Source: Roseicyclus persicicus | GTDB taxonomy: Bacteria; Pseudomonadota; Alphaproteobacteria; Rhodobacterales; Rhodobacteraceae | Direction: 5' to 3' | NCBI RefSeq assembly: GCF_012395815.1 | Contig: NZ_JAAZQQ010000001.1 | Coordinates: forward strand, 248,001-312,000 | Length of the DNA: 64,000 nt | In this document: in pieces, positions 52,515 through 61,229 of the stretch | How positions within the stretch are numbered: the stretch's first letter is position 1 | Layout: each line of letters starts with the position of its first letter | Made by a program: the position numbers and the translations under genes | The notes under the pieces: generated by a model | Seen by the model: the letters and a program-made list of their open reading frames with translations, nothing else | Databases searched by the model: none | Told to the model about the DNA's origin: nothing

Positions 52515-54209
52515 ATGCCCTACCGTGCCCCGACCGCGGAGTTCGAGTTCCTGCTGACCCATGTCGTCGGCTTCGACCGCGTGACCGCGACCGAGCGCCA
52601 TGCCGAGGCGACGCCCGAGACCGTCCGCGCCCTGCTGGGCGAGGCGGGGCGGATCTGCGAGGAGGTGATCGCGCCGCTGAACCGCGCCGGCGACCTGCAG
52701 CCCTCGCGGCTGGAGAACGGGGTGGTGCGCACGCCGCCCGGCTATGCCGAGGGCTACCGGGCGATGGCCGAGGCCGGGATGACGGCGATCTCGGCCGATC
52801 CCGAGCACGGCGGGCTGGGCCTGCCGCAGACGGTGGCGACCTGCGTGAACGACATGGCCGGGGCGGCCTGCCTTGCGCTGCAGATGAACCCGCTGATGAC
52901 GCAGGGCCAGATCGAGGCGCTGGAGCATCACGGGTCGGACGACCTTAAGGCGCTGTACCTGCCGAAGCTGACCAGCGGGGAGTGGTGCGGCACCATGAAC
53001 CTGACCGAGCCGCAGGCGGGCTCGGACGTGGGCGCCCTGACGACCAAGGCCGAGCCCGCGGGCGACGGCACCTACCGGATCACCGGGCAGAAGATCTACA
53101 TCTCCTGGGGCGACAACGACTTTACCGGGAACGTGGTGCACCTGGTGCTGGCGCGGCTGCCCGACGCGCCGCGGGGCACCAAGGGGATTTCCCTGTTCCT
53201 GGTGCCCAAGCTGATCCCGGACGCGGCCGGCAACCCGGGCGTCGCCAACGCGCTCAAGGTGGTCAGCCTCGAGCACAAGCTGGGCCTGCACGGCAGCCCG
53301 ACCTGCGTGATGCAGTACGAGGGTGCGACCGGCTGGCTGGTCGGGGCCGAGAACGACGGCATGGCGGCGATGTTCACCATGATGAACAATGCGCGGCTGG
53401 GCGTGGCGGTGCATGGCGTGTCGGTCGCCGACGCCGCGACGCAGGCGGCGGTGGCCTATGCGGCCGGGCGCCGGCAGGGGCGGCCGCTGATCGAGGGCGG
53501 CACGGGCACGATCCTGGACCATGCCGACGTGCGGCGGATGCTGATGGAGATGAAGGCCGAGACCTTCGCGGCCCGCGCCATGGCGCTGGACCTCGCGGTG
53601 TCGATCGACCTCGGCCATGCGGGCGACGCGGCGCAGGCCGCGCGCGCGGCGGTGCTGACGCCGATCGCCAAGGCCTATGGCACCGAGACGGGGATCAAGG
53701 TCGCCAACATGGGCATCCAGGTGCATGGCGGCATGGGCTTCATCGAGGAGACGGGCGTGGCGCAGTACCTGCGCGACGTGCGGGTGTCGGCGATCTACGA
53801 GGGCACCAACGGGATCCAGGCCATGGACCTTGCGGGGCGCAAGATGTCGGACGGCGGCGCGGCCATCGGCGCGCTGGTCGACGCGGTCGAGGCCGAGGCC
53901 CTGGACGCGGGCGGCGACCTCGGCGCCGAGGTGGCCGCGATGGCGGCGGCGCTGCGGGCGGCCACCGGCGACATGCTGGGCCGCGAGCTGAACGACCGGT
54001 TCGGCGGCGCGGTGCCCTACATGATGGGCTTTGCCCGGGTGATGGGCGCGCTCTACCACCTGCGGGCGGCGCGCGCGGGCAGCGCGCGGGCGGCGCTGGC
54101 GCGGTTCTACATCACGCGGCTCCTGCCCGAGGCGCATGGCCTGTTCGCGCAGGCGCGGCAGGGGGCGGCGGACCTTTACGACCTGTCGCCCGACGACCTC
54201 GCGGCATGA
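52515..54209 (+). CDS. Acyl-CoA dehydrogenase (DmdC-like long form)
   Basis: 564 residues. Three-domain acyl-CoA dehydrogenase with MNLTEPQAGSDVG, ISWGDND, GLHGSPTCVMQYE, the FAD-side QVHGGMGF and catalytic Glu in AIYEGTNGIQAMDL, plus an extra C-terminal domain (about 460-560). This long type includes FadE-like enzymes and DmdC (methylmercaptopropionyl-CoA dehydrogenase of DMSP degradation) in roseobacters; the substrate cannot be told from sequence alone. Coupled to the MBL gene by ATGA overlap. Confidence 0.9.
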   Translation: MPYRAPTAEFEFLLTHVVGFDRVTATERHAEATPETVRALLGEAGRICEEVIAPLNRAGDLQPSRLENGVVRTPPGYAEGYRAMAEAGMTAISADPEHGGLGLPQTVATCVNDMAGAACLALQMNPLMTQGQIEALEHHGSDDLKALYLPKLTSGEWCGTMNLTEPQAGSDVGALTTKAEPAGDGTYRITGQKIYISWGDNDFTGNVVHLVLARLPDAPRGTKGISLFLVPKLIPDAAGNPGVANALKVVSLEHKLGLHGSPTCVMQYEGATGWLVGAENDGMAAMFTMMNNARLGVAVHGVSVADAATQAAVAYAAGRRQGRPLIEGGTGTILDHADVRRMLMEMKAETFAARAMALDLAVSIDLGHAGDAAQAARAAVLTPIAKAYGTETGIKVANMGIQVHGGMGFIEETGVAQYLRDVRVSAIYEGTNGIQAMDLAGRKMSDGGAAIGALVDAVEAEALDAGGDLGAEVAAMAAALRAATGDMLGRELNDRFGGAVPYMMGFARVMGALYHLRAARAGSARAALARFYITRLLPEAHGLFAQARQGAADLYDLSPDDLAA

Positions 54210-55231
54210 TCCAGACGCCCATCGACGCGGCCCCGGACCCCGGCGAGGCCATCGAGGTCGCGGACGGCGTGCTGTGGCTGCGGATCCCGCTGCCGATGGT
54301 GCTGGACCACGTCAACGCCTACGCGCTGCGCGACGGGGACGGCTGGACGCTGGTCGACACCGGCCTCGACACCCGCCGCATCCGCGCGACCTGGGAGGCG
54401 GCGCTGGCCGGGCCGCTGGCGGGCCTGCCGGTGCGGCGCGTCGTCGTGACCCATCACCACCCCGACCACGTGGGCCTGGCCGGCTGGTTCCAGGCGCGGG
54501 GTGCCGAGCTCCTGATGCCGCGGACCGGGTGGCTGTTCGCGCGGATGCTGACGCTGGACGAGCAGGCGGTGCCGGGGTCCGAGACCGTCGCCTTCTGGCA
54601 GGCCGCGGGGATGGAGGCGGCGCTGCTGGACAAGCGGCGGCAGGAACGGCCGTTCAACTTCGCCGACGTGGTCCACCCCATGCCGCTGGGCTTCACCCGG
54701 CTGTCGGACGGCGGGACGCTGACCATGGGCGGCCGCAGCTGGGACATCCGCTTTGGCCAGGGCCACGCGCCGGACCACGCGACGTTCTGGAGCCGCGACG
54801 ACGCGCTGGTGATCGGCGGCGACCAGCTGCTGGCCACCATCTCGCCGAACCTCGGCGTCTACGCGACCGAGCCGGGCGCCGACCCGGTGGGCGAATGGCT
54901 GGCCAGCTGCGCCGGGTTCCAGCCGCTGGCGCGGCCCGACCACCTGGTCCTGCCGGGCCACAAGCTGCCATTCACCGGGCTGCCTGACCGGCTGCGCCAG
55001 CTGGTCGACAACCACCACGGCGCGCTGGCCCGCCTGGTGGACCACCTTGCCACGGGGCCGAAGACCGCCGTCGAATGCTTTCCACCGCTCTACAAGCGGC
55101 AGATCGACGAGGGCACCTACGGGCTTGCGCTGGTCGAGGCGGTGGCGCATCTCAACCACCTTCTGGCCATCGGCGCGGTCAGCCGCGAGCGGCGCGCCAA
55201 CGGGGCGTGGCTGTGGCGGCGCGCGGGCTGA
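54206..55231 (+). CDS. MBL-fold metallo-hydrolase
   Basis: 341 residues. Metallo-beta-lactamase motif THHHPDHVG (metal ligands HxHxDH), later His in GHAPDHATFW and Asp in VIGGDQLL, plus LPGHKLPF. The C-terminal winged-helix-like extension (about 270-341, with AVSRERRANGAWLW) is typical of the LACTB2-like branch. The overlap with the acyl-CoA dehydrogenase suggests a thioesterase-like step in the same pathway, an inference from context. Confidence 0.85.
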   Translation: MIQTPIDAAPDPGEAIEVADGVLWLRIPLPMVLDHVNAYALRDGDGWTLVDTGLDTRRIRATWEAALAGPLAGLPVRRVVVTHHHPDHVGLAGWFQARGAELLMPRTGWLFARMLTLDEQAVPGSETVAFWQAAGMEAALLDKRRQERPFNFADVVHPMPLGFTRLSDGGTLTMGGRSWDIRFGQGHAPDHATFWSRDDALVIGGDQLLATISPNLGVYATEPGADPVGEWLASCAGFQPLARPDHLVLPGHKLPFTGLPDRLRQLVDNHHGALARLVDHLATGPKTAVECFPPLYKRQIDEGTYGLALVEAVAHLNHLLAIGAVSRERRANGAWLWRRAG

Positions 55232-55328
55232 CCTGCGGCGCCGTGCCCGAGGCTTGAGGGCTGACAGCCGCCGCGGAATGCGCTATCCGGGCCGCAGCGA
55301 AACAGGACCCGACGATAGGGGGAATACC

Positions 55329-55469
55329 ATGGGCGATCACTCCCACAAGCAAGGCGAGATGGACATCACCGAGCAGGAGAAGACCTTCGCGGGCTTCATG
55401 CGCATGAGCGTGAATGTCGCCATCGTCTGCCTGCTGATCCTCGTCTTCCTGGCCATCTTCGCACGATGA
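55329..55469 (+). CDS. aa3-type cytochrome c oxidase subunit IV
   Basis: 46 residues. A short polar N-terminus (MGDHSHKQGEMDITEQEKTFAGFMR), then a single helix to the C-terminus. This is the typical alphaproteobacterial COX aa3 subunit IV peptide. It is a small accessory subunit of the terminal oxidase in the inner membrane and is usually encoded away from the main subunits, as here. GGGGGAATACC precedes the ATG, and the stop overlaps the lipoprotein start (ATGA). Confidence 0.88.
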   Translation: MGDHSHKQGEMDITEQEKTFAGFMRMSVNVAIVCLLILVFLAIFAR

Positions 55470-56113
55470 TCCGAGCCGGCCGGCTGCTTGCCGCCCTGGT
55501 GGTGGTGGCCGCGCTTGCGGGGTGCGCGGCCGAGGAGGTCGTGGCGCCCGAGGCGGTCGTCAGCGCCTCGGCCTACCGGCCCGGCGGCACGCCCACGCTG
55601 TCGCTGATCACGATGATCTCGAACCGCAGCGGGTCGGGCGGCCATTCCGCGCTGCTGATCGACGGCGAACAGCGCATCCTGTTCGACCCGGCGGGCAGCT
55701 GGCACCACCCGATGATCCCCGAGCGCAACGACGTGCTCTACGGGATGAGCCCGCAGTTCATGGGCTTCTACATGGACTACCATGCGCGCGAGACCTACCA
55801 CGTGGTCGTGCAGGAGCTGGAGATCAGCCCCGCCACCGCCGCCAGCCTGATCGCGGCGGTGCAGGCCGCGGGCCCGGTGCCGCAGGCGCAGTGCTCGCTG
55901 TCGATCAGCCGCGTGCTGAGCCAGACGCCCGGCTTCGAATCGATCGGCACCAGCTGGTTCCCCGCCCGCACGATGGAGCGGTTCGCCCGGCTGCCGGGCG
56001 TGCAGGAAAGCCGGATCTACGACGATGATTCCGACGACAACCTGGAGCTGTTGCAGGCGCAGGCTCGCGCCGCGCTGAGCCAGCAGCAGGCCGCCGCCGC
56101 CGCCCAGAACTGA
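55466..56113 (+). CDS. Lipoprotein with possible permuted papain-like fold
   Basis: 215 residues. Lipobox LAGC near residue 20. The mature part has GGHSALLIDGEQRILFDPAG and, about 80 residues later, AQCSLSISRVLSQTPG. A His in a beta-strand followed by a Cys at a helix start is the order of circularly permuted NlpC/P60 (LRAT-like) enzymes. The C-terminus is an acidic then Gln/Ala-rich tail. It is coupled to the oxidase subunit IV gene. The enzymatic role is unproven. Confidence 0.65.
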   Translation: MIRAGRLLAALVVVAALAGCAAEEVVAPEAVVSASAYRPGGTPTLSLITMISNRSGSGGHSALLIDGEQRILFDPAGSWHHPMIPERNDVLYGMSPQFMGFYMDYHARETYHVVVQELEISPATAASLIAAVQAAGPVPQAQCSLSISRVLSQTPGFESIGTSWFPARTMERFARLPGVQESRIYDDDSDDNLELLQAQARAALSQQQAAAAAQN

Positions 56114-56142
56114 ACCGCGCCGCGCCGTGGCCGGAAAAACGA

Positions 56143-56169
56143 AACCCCCGGGCCGGAGGCGCGGGGGTT
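56143..56169. terminator. Bidirectional terminator between the lipoprotein gene and rpsU
   Basis: AACCCCCG / CGGGGGTT with an 11-base loop. It is followed by TTCTTTTCTT on the plus strand and TCGTTTTT on the minus strand, so it can end both convergent transcripts. Confidence 0.8.
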
Positions 56170-56207
56170 CTTTTCTTGTGCGGCTCGCAAAAGCCGATCT
56201 CTGGCGT

Positions 56208-56414
56208 TCAGAGAAGCCCTTCGCGCTGGGCCTTCTTGCGCGCCAGCTTGCGGGCGCGGCGGATGGCCTCGGCCTTCTCGCGCGCTTTCTTCTCCGAGGG
56301 TTTCTCGTAATGCTGCTTGAGCTTCATCTCACGGAAAACCCCCTCGCGCTGAAGCTTCTTCTTCAGGGCGCGGAGTGCCTGATCGACGTTGTTGTCGCGA
56401 ACACTGACCTGCAT
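56208..56414 (-). CDS. rpsU: 30S ribosomal protein S21
   Basis: 68 residues, strongly basic: [43 protein letters not shown] and a Lys/Arg-rich tail. This is the classical alphaproteobacterial S21. It sits alone between a sigma70-type promoter and a bidirectional terminator. AGGAAGGTGGTGACACCAGA ahead of the ATG provides the ribosome-binding site. Confidence 0.97.
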   Translation of the reverse strand: MQVSVRDNNVDQALRALKKKLQREGVFREMKLKQHYEKPSEKKAREKAEAIRRARKLARKKAQREGLL

Positions 56415-56468
56415 TCTGGTGTCACCACCTTCCTAAGTTAGAGTTGCAGATAAAACGCAGGAGGTGGC

Positions 56469-56497
56469 CGTATAGCAAAGGCCCCCTAACTTGTCTA
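56469..56497 (-). promoter_or_regulatory. rpsU: rpsU promoter (sigma70 type)
   Basis: On the minus strand: TAGACA (56492-56497) as -35, 17 nt, TATACG (56469-56474) as -10. The leader to the S21 start is about 50 nt. It lies in a small AT-rich island facing the divergent COQ9 gene. Confidence 0.6.
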
Positions 56498-56531
56498 CTG
56501 TCCCCGGACCGACGCAAGGATGACCGCCGCG

Positions 56532-57221
56532 ATGACCGAAACCACCGATCCGAAGGCCCGCCTGATCGAGGCCGCGCTGATGCATGTGCCCTTCGACGGC
56601 TGGTCCGAGGCCAGTTTCCGCGCCGCCGCCGCCGATGCCGGGATGACCCCCGCCGAGGCCCGCGCGCTGTGCCCGCGGGGCGCGGTGGACCTGGCGCTGG
56701 CCTTCCACGCGCAGGGCGATGCGGCGATGGTCGAGAAGCTGCGCGCGACCGATCTGACCGCGCTGCGCTACAGCGACCGGGTCGCCTTCGCCATCCGCAC
56801 CCGGCTGGAGCTGGTTGAGCACGACAAGGAGGCGGTGCGCCGGGGCGTGACCCTGTTCGCGCTGCCGATCCATGCCGCGGACGGGGCCCGCGCGCTGTGG
56901 CAGACCGCCGACGCGATCTGGACAGCGCTGGGCGACACGTCGGACGACCTGAACTGGTACACCAAGCGCGCGACCCTCTCCGGTGTCTATTCCGCGACGG
57001 TCCTCTACTGGCTCGGCGACCAGTCGATGGACCACGCCGCGACCTGGGCCTTTCTCGACCGCCGGATCGACGATGTCATGCGGATCGAGCGCGCCAAGAA
57101 GGCGGTGCGCGAGAACAGGCTCCTCAAGCCGCTGATGGCCGGGCCCGAGTGGCTGGCCAGCCGCATCCGGGCGCCGTCCTCGGCGGCGCCGGCCGACCTG
57201 CCCGGCCGCTGGCGGGGCTGA
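56532..57221 (+). CDS. COQ9-family protein (ubiquinone biosynthesis)
   Basis: 229 residues. TetR-like N-terminal helical part (KARLIEAALMHVPFDGWSEASFRAAAADAGM), then the COQ9 lipid-binding region with DDLNWYTKRATLSGVYSATVLYWLGDQS, the family signature. COQ9 binds lipid and supports the hydroxylation steps of ubiquinone synthesis. The start at 56532 (MTETTD) is preferred; the ATG at 56520 abuts the AAGGA and would leave no spacing. Divergent from rpsU. Confidence 0.9.
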   Translation: MTETTDPKARLIEAALMHVPFDGWSEASFRAAAADAGMTPAEARALCPRGAVDLALAFHAQGDAAMVEKLRATDLTALRYSDRVAFAIRTRLELVEHDKEAVRRGVTLFALPIHAADGARALWQTADAIWTALGDTSDDLNWYTKRATLSGVYSATVLYWLGDQSMDHAATWAFLDRRIDDVMRIERAKKAVRENRLLKPLMAGPEWLASRIRAPSSAAPADLPGRWRG

Positions 57222-57301
57222 GGCGCGGCATCGCCGCCCTTGCCCCCCGACGCATCCCCCGTCATCCCTAGTCCCCGGACGGAGGAGACGGAGGCCACCC
57301 C

Positions 57302-58282
57302 ATGCCCGACACCATGCGCGCGATCGAGATTTCCCGCCCCGGCGGCCCCGAGGTGCTGGTGCCCTGCACGCGGCCGGTGCCGGTGCCCGGGTCCGGCCAG
57401 ATCCTGATCGCGGTCGATCATGCCGGGGTGAACCGCCCCGACGCGCTGCAGCGCGCGGGCGCCTACGACCCGCCCCCCGGCGCGTCGGACCTGCCGGGGC
57501 TGGAGGCCGCGGGCACGGTGGCCGCCGTGGGCCCCGACGTGACGCGCTGGCGCGTGGGTGATGCGGTCTGCGCGCTGCTGCCCGGCGGGGGCTATGCCGA
57601 ATTCGTGCTCACCCACCAGGACCACGCCCTGCCGGTGCCCGAGGGCCTGACAATGGCCGAGGCCGCGGCGCTCTGCGAGACGGCCTATACCGTCTGGTCC
57701 AACGTGGTGATGCGGGGCGGCCTGCGCGGCGGCGAGCGGTTCCTCGTCCACGGCGGATCCTCGGGCATCGGGACGACGGCGATCCAGATCGCGGCACAGC
57801 TGGGCGCGCGGGTCTTTGCCACCGCCGGCTCGGCCGAGAAATGCGCGGCCTGCGAGCGGCTCGGCGCCGAGCGCGCGATCAACTACCGTGAGGAGGATTT
57901 CGTCGAGGTGCTGCGCCGCGAGGGCGGGGCCGACCTGATCCTCGACATGGTCGGCGGCAGCTACCTGCCCCGCAACGTGCGGGCGCTGGCCGATGACGGG
58001 CGGCTGGTGCAGATCGCGTTTCTGGAGGGGCCGAAGGTGGAGCTGAACTTCGCCCAGGTCATGGTGCGGCGGCTGACGATCACGGGCTCGACCCTGCGCC
58101 CGCAGTCGGACGCCGCCAAGGCCCGGATCGCGGCGGAGCTGGCCGCCCATGTCTGGCCGCTGGTCGCCGCCGGGCGGGTGCGGCCGGTGATGGACCGGGT
58201 GTTCCCGCTGGCGGAGGCCGCGGCAGCCCATGCGCGCATGGAATCGAGCGCGCATATCGGGAAGATCGTGCTGAAGGTCTGA
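57302..58282 (+). CDS. NAD(P)H-quinone oxidoreductase (zeta-crystallin/PIG3-like)
   Basis: 326 residues, zinc-free medium-chain dehydrogenase. GroES-like N-terminus with NRPDALQRAGAYDPPPGASDLPGLEAAG; nucleotide motif LVHGGSSGIGTTAIQIAAQLGARVFATAGS; REEDFVEVL and LIGTLDMVGG-type centre (LILDMVGGSYL). It reduces quinones with NADPH and may protect from oxidative stress. Palindrome cluster 3 follows the stop. Confidence 0.9.
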   Translation: MPDTMRAIEISRPGGPEVLVPCTRPVPVPGSGQILIAVDHAGVNRPDALQRAGAYDPPPGASDLPGLEAAGTVAAVGPDVTRWRVGDAVCALLPGGGYAEFVLTHQDHALPVPEGLTMAEAAALCETAYTVWSNVVMRGGLRGGERFLVHGGSSGIGTTAIQIAAQLGARVFATAGSAEKCAACERLGAERAINYREEDFVEVLRREGGADLILDMVGGSYLPRNVRALADDGRLVQIAFLEGPKVELNFAQVMVRRLTITGSTLRPQSDAAKARIAAELAAHVWPLVAAGRVRPVMDRVFPLAEAAAAHARMESSAHIGKIVLKV

Positions 58283-58287
58283 GGGCG

Positions 58288-58380
58288 GCGCGAACCTGCA
58301 GTTTCGCGCACCGGAAAACTCGAGTTTTCCGTCTGGGAAAACTGCAGTTTTCCCAGACGTTTTGCTGCAGCAAGACGTCT
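58288..58380. repeat. Palindrome cluster 3: four palindromes on CTGCAG/CTCGAG
   Basis: 58288-58309 (22 bp, one mismatched pair, core CTGCAG), 58312-58331 (20 bp, core CTCGAG), 58330-58359 (30 bp perfect, core CTGCAG) and 58355-58380 (26 bp, one mismatched pair, core CTGCAG), the last three slightly overlapping. The cluster fills the gap between two convergent genes and runs into the stop codon of the CDP-alcohol gene. Same design as clusters 1 and 2, with mixed cores. Confidence 0.9.
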
Positions 58381-58987
58381 AGCCCGAGAACGCCCGCCAG
58401 CCCGCCGCGAAGCGCGTGATGCCCGTCACCGCGCAGGCCGCGGCAAAGACCAGCGCGATCTCGGCGAAGGCGCCGGGAAACACGCAGAACGCGGCAAAGA
58501 CCGCGATGGTCTCGGCCCCCTCGGTCAGCCCGCCGAGGTAGAAGATGCCCTTCTGCGGGTAGTCCGCCGCGCTCATTCCCCGCTTCGCCGCCACCGCCGC
58601 GAAGGCAAGGAAGGACGTCCCCGACAGCACGAAGCTCGCCACCAGCACGGCGCCGGCCACGGCGTTCGCGCCAGGATCGGCCAGCACGAAGCCCAGCGGA
58701 AACGCCGCGTAGAACACGAAGTCGAGCGCGATGTCGAGGAACGCCCCCCGGTCCGTCGGCCCCGTGACCCGCGCCACCGCGCCGTCCAGCCCATCGGCCA
58801 GCCGGTTCAGCGCGAGGCCGAGGAGGGCGAGGCCGTACATCCCCAGCGCGGCAGCCCCGGCGGCCCCCAGCCCGACGAGGCAGCCCGCCACCGTCAGCTG
58901 GTCGGCCCGGACCCCGCGCGCGGCCAGCCACTGGCCGGGCGGGGCCAGCAGGCGGCGTTGCAGGGGCAGGAGGGCGGCGTCGATCAT
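58379..58987 (-). CDS. CDP-alcohol phosphatidyltransferase
   Basis: 202 residues with about six helices. The catalytic motif [25 protein letters not shown] fits DGx2ARx8Gx3Dx3D exactly. It makes a phospholipid from CDP-activated lipid and an alcohol; the alcohol cannot be deduced. The stop codon lies in palindrome cluster 3. It is separated from the HAD hydrolase gene upstream on the same strand by about 57 nt. Confidence 0.92.
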   Translation of the reverse strand: MIDAALLPLQRRLLAPPGQWLAARGVRADQLTVAGCLVGLGAAGAAALGMYGLALLGLALNRLADGLDGAVARVTGPTDRGAFLDIALDFVFYAAFPLGFVLADPGANAVAGAVLVASFVLSGTSFLAFAAVAAKRGMSAADYPQKGIFYLGGLTEGAETIAVFAAFCVFPGAFAEIALVFAAACAVTGITRFAAGWRAFSG

Positions 58988-59044
58988 GGCGCAGACTTGG
59001 CTGCCGCGCGCCGCCCGGTCAATCGCCCGCCGGTCACGCTGCCG

Positions 59045-59749
59045 TCATCGCGCCAGCTCGGCCACCAGCGCCGGCAGCGGCCCGAGGTCGGGCAGTTCCC
59101 GGAACCGCGCATGGCCGTCGGGGGGCGCGGCATGTTCCACCACCCAGGTCAGCCCGTGCGGCACGAACACGCCCCAGGCCCCGGCCTCGAGCGCGGGGCG
59201 CACGTCCGACTTCATCGAGTTGCCCACCATCATCGCGCGGTCGGCCCCGTCGCCGTGGCGGGCAAAGGCGCCCTCGTAGGTGGCGCGCGATTTGTCCGAC
59301 ACGATCTCGACCGCGTCGAACAGATCACCCAGCCCCGACTGCGCCAGCTTGCGCTCCTGGTCCAGCAGGTCGCCCTTGGTGATGAGGACCAGCCGGTAGG
59401 ACCCGGCGAGTTCCGCCACCACCTCGGCGGCATGGGGCAACAGTTCGATCGGGTGGCGCAGCATCTCCTGCCCGGCGCTCAGGATCTCGCCGATGACCGG
59501 GGCGGGCACGCGGCCCTCGGTCACCTCGATCGCGGTCTCGATCATCGACAGCATGAAGCCCTTGATGCCGAAGCCGTAGTGGCCGAGGTTGCGCCGCTCG
59601 GCCGCCAGCAGCCGCGCCTCGAGCGTGTCGCGGTCGGCGTAGTCCCGCAGCAGCCCGGCAAAGCGCTCCTGCGTCAGCCGGTAGAAGCTTTCGTTCTGCC
59701 ACAGCGTGTCGTCGGCGTCGAAGCCGATGGTGGTGAGCCGGGAAACCAT
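59045..59749 (-). CDS. HAD-family hydrolase
   Basis: 234 residues. Nucleophile motif GFDADDTLW, motif II LITKGD, motif III Lys in SDKSRATYE, motif [19 protein letters not shown] helical cap lies at about 20-95. It resembles the YjjG/GmhB-like phosphatases; the substrate is unknown. Divergent from clpS; likely followed by the CDP-alcohol gene on the same strand. Confidence 0.9.
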   Translation of the reverse strand: MVSRLTTIGFDADDTLWQNESFYRLTQERFAGLLRDYADRDTLEARLLAAERRNLGHYGFGIKGFMLSMIETAIEVTEGRVPAPVIGEILSAGQEMLRHPIELLPHAAEVVAELAGSYRLVLITKGDLLDQERKLAQSGLGDLFDAVEIVSDKSRATYEGAFARHGDGADRAMMVGNSMKSDVRPALEAGAWGVFVPHGLTWVVEHAAPPDGHARFRELPDLGPLPALVAELAR

Positions 59750-59842
59750 TGCGGAAGGCCCCTCTTTTCTGAATCGCCCGCTGCCTTATATAGTGCGACC
59801 ATGCACGGCACGACCGGCAAGCCCAGCCCGACTGGAGACGCG

Positions 59843-60187
59843 ATGCAGACCGACCGCTTGCGGATGATGGCGGACAAGCCCAAGACCGAGGGCGAGACCA
59901 ACGTCATCACCAAGACCAAGCCGAAGACGCAGCGCCCGCCCCTGTACAAGGTGCTGCTGCTGAACGACGACTACACGCCGATGGAATTCGTCGTGCACGT
60001 CCTCGAGCGGTTCTTCGGCGTGAGCCATGCCCACGCGGTCGAGATCATGCTGACCGTGCACAAGAAGGGCGTTGCCGTGGTCGGCGTCTTCTCCTACGAG
60101 ATCGCGGAAACCAAGGTCGCGCAGGTGATGGACTTCGCCCGGCGCAACCAGCACCCGCTGCAATGCACGATGGAGAAAGAGGACTGA
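59843..60187 (+). CDS. clpS: ATP-dependent Clp protease adaptor ClpS
   Basis: 114 residues. [23 protein letters not shown] and [34 protein letters not shown] are the ClpS core that binds N-degron residues and hands them to ClpA. The start at 59843 is chosen because TGGAG lies about 7 nt upstream; ATGs at 59864/59867 lack such a site, and 59802 lies close to the TATATA (59787-59792) -10-like box. Confidence 0.93.
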   Translation: MQTDRLRMMADKPKTEGETNVITKTKPKTQRPPLYKVLLLNDDYTPMEFVVHVLERFFGVSHAHAVEIMLTVHKKGVAVVGVFSYEIAETKVAQVMDFARRNQHPLQCTMEKED

Positions 60188-60206
60188 CGCGTCCTCTGCG
60201 ACCCGC

Positions 60207-61199
60207 ATGACCCCTGACAGATGGACCCTCGCGCTGGAGGCGGGCGAGCTTGCGCTTCCGCCCGGCCCGGTGCTGGTGCTGCGCGCGCGCGGCGACGGCG
60301 ACTATGCCGCGCTGGGGCAGGTGCAGTGCGTGCAGGGATTCGCGCCCGACCATGATCGGCTGGCCGCGCGCGGGCTGGCGGTGTCGGTCGAGGTGCCCGA
60401 GGGCGAGACCTACGCCGCCGCGCTGGTGCAGATCGTCAAGGCGCGCGCCGGCACGCTGGCCAGCCTCGCCGAGGCGCTGATGGCGCTGCAGCCGGGCGGC
60501 CTCCTGATGGTGGACGGCCCCAAGGACGAGGGGATCGAGGCGATCCTGAAGCTCCTGAAATCCGAGTTCGAGATCGACGGCACCTATGCCAAGGCCCACG
60601 GCAAGCTGGTCTGGCTGACCCGCCCCGAGGTGTTGCCCGAGGCGGTGATGGGCTGGATGCCCGAGCCGGTCGAGACCGAGGAGGGCTACCTGACCGTGCC
60701 CGGCGGCTTTTCCGCCGAGGGGCCCGACCGGGGCTCGGAGATCCTCGTGGCGCTGGTGCCGCCGCTGACGGGGCGCGTGGCCGACCTCGGCGCGGGCTGG
60801 GGCTACATCGCGGGCGAGATCCTGTCCGAGCAGGACGGCATCGAGACCCTCGACCTGATCGAGGCCGACCACGCCATGCTGGAGGCCGCCGCCGCCAACA
60901 TCGACGACCCGCGCGCGCGGTTCCACTGGGCCGACGTGACGCGGTTCCAGCCCGAGGCGGCCTACGACGCCATCCTGGCCAATCCGCCCTTCCACACCGG
61001 CCGCCATGCCGACCCGTCGCTTGGCCGTGCGTTCATCGCGGCGGCGGCGCGGATGCTGTCGCCGCGGGGGCGATTTTTCATGGTGGCGAACCGGCATCTG
61101 CCCTATGAAGACGCCCTGAAGTCGGCCTTCGGGACGGGGCGGCTTCTGGGGGAACTCGAAGGCTACAAGATCTACGAGGCGGCCAAGCCGAAACGCTGA
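60207..61199 (+). CDS. RsmC-like class I methyltransferase
   Basis: 330 residues. Two-domain layout of RsmC/RlmG: a degenerate N-terminal MTase domain (about 1-150) and an active C-terminal one with VADLGAGWGYIAGEIL, DLIEADHAMLEAA and the NPPFH catalytic motif. Such enzymes methylate guanine N2 of rRNA (G1207 of 16S for RsmC). Starts 19 nt after clpS, so probably co-transcribed with it; the SDR gene follows. Confidence 0.88.
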   Translation: MTPDRWTLALEAGELALPPGPVLVLRARGDGDYAALGQVQCVQGFAPDHDRLAARGLAVSVEVPEGETYAAALVQIVKARAGTLASLAEALMALQPGGLLMVDGPKDEGIEAILKLLKSEFEIDGTYAKAHGKLVWLTRPEVLPEAVMGWMPEPVETEEGYLTVPGGFSAEGPDRGSEILVALVPPLTGRVADLGAGWGYIAGEILSEQDGIETLDLIEADHAMLEAAAANIDDPRARFHWADVTRFQPEAAYDAILANPPFHTGRHADPSLGRAFIAAAARMLSPRGRFFMVANRHLPYEDALKSAFGTGRLLGELEGYKIYEAAKPKR

Positions 61200-61229
61200 C
61201 CGCCGCCAGCCAGGGACCGCATCCGGGAC

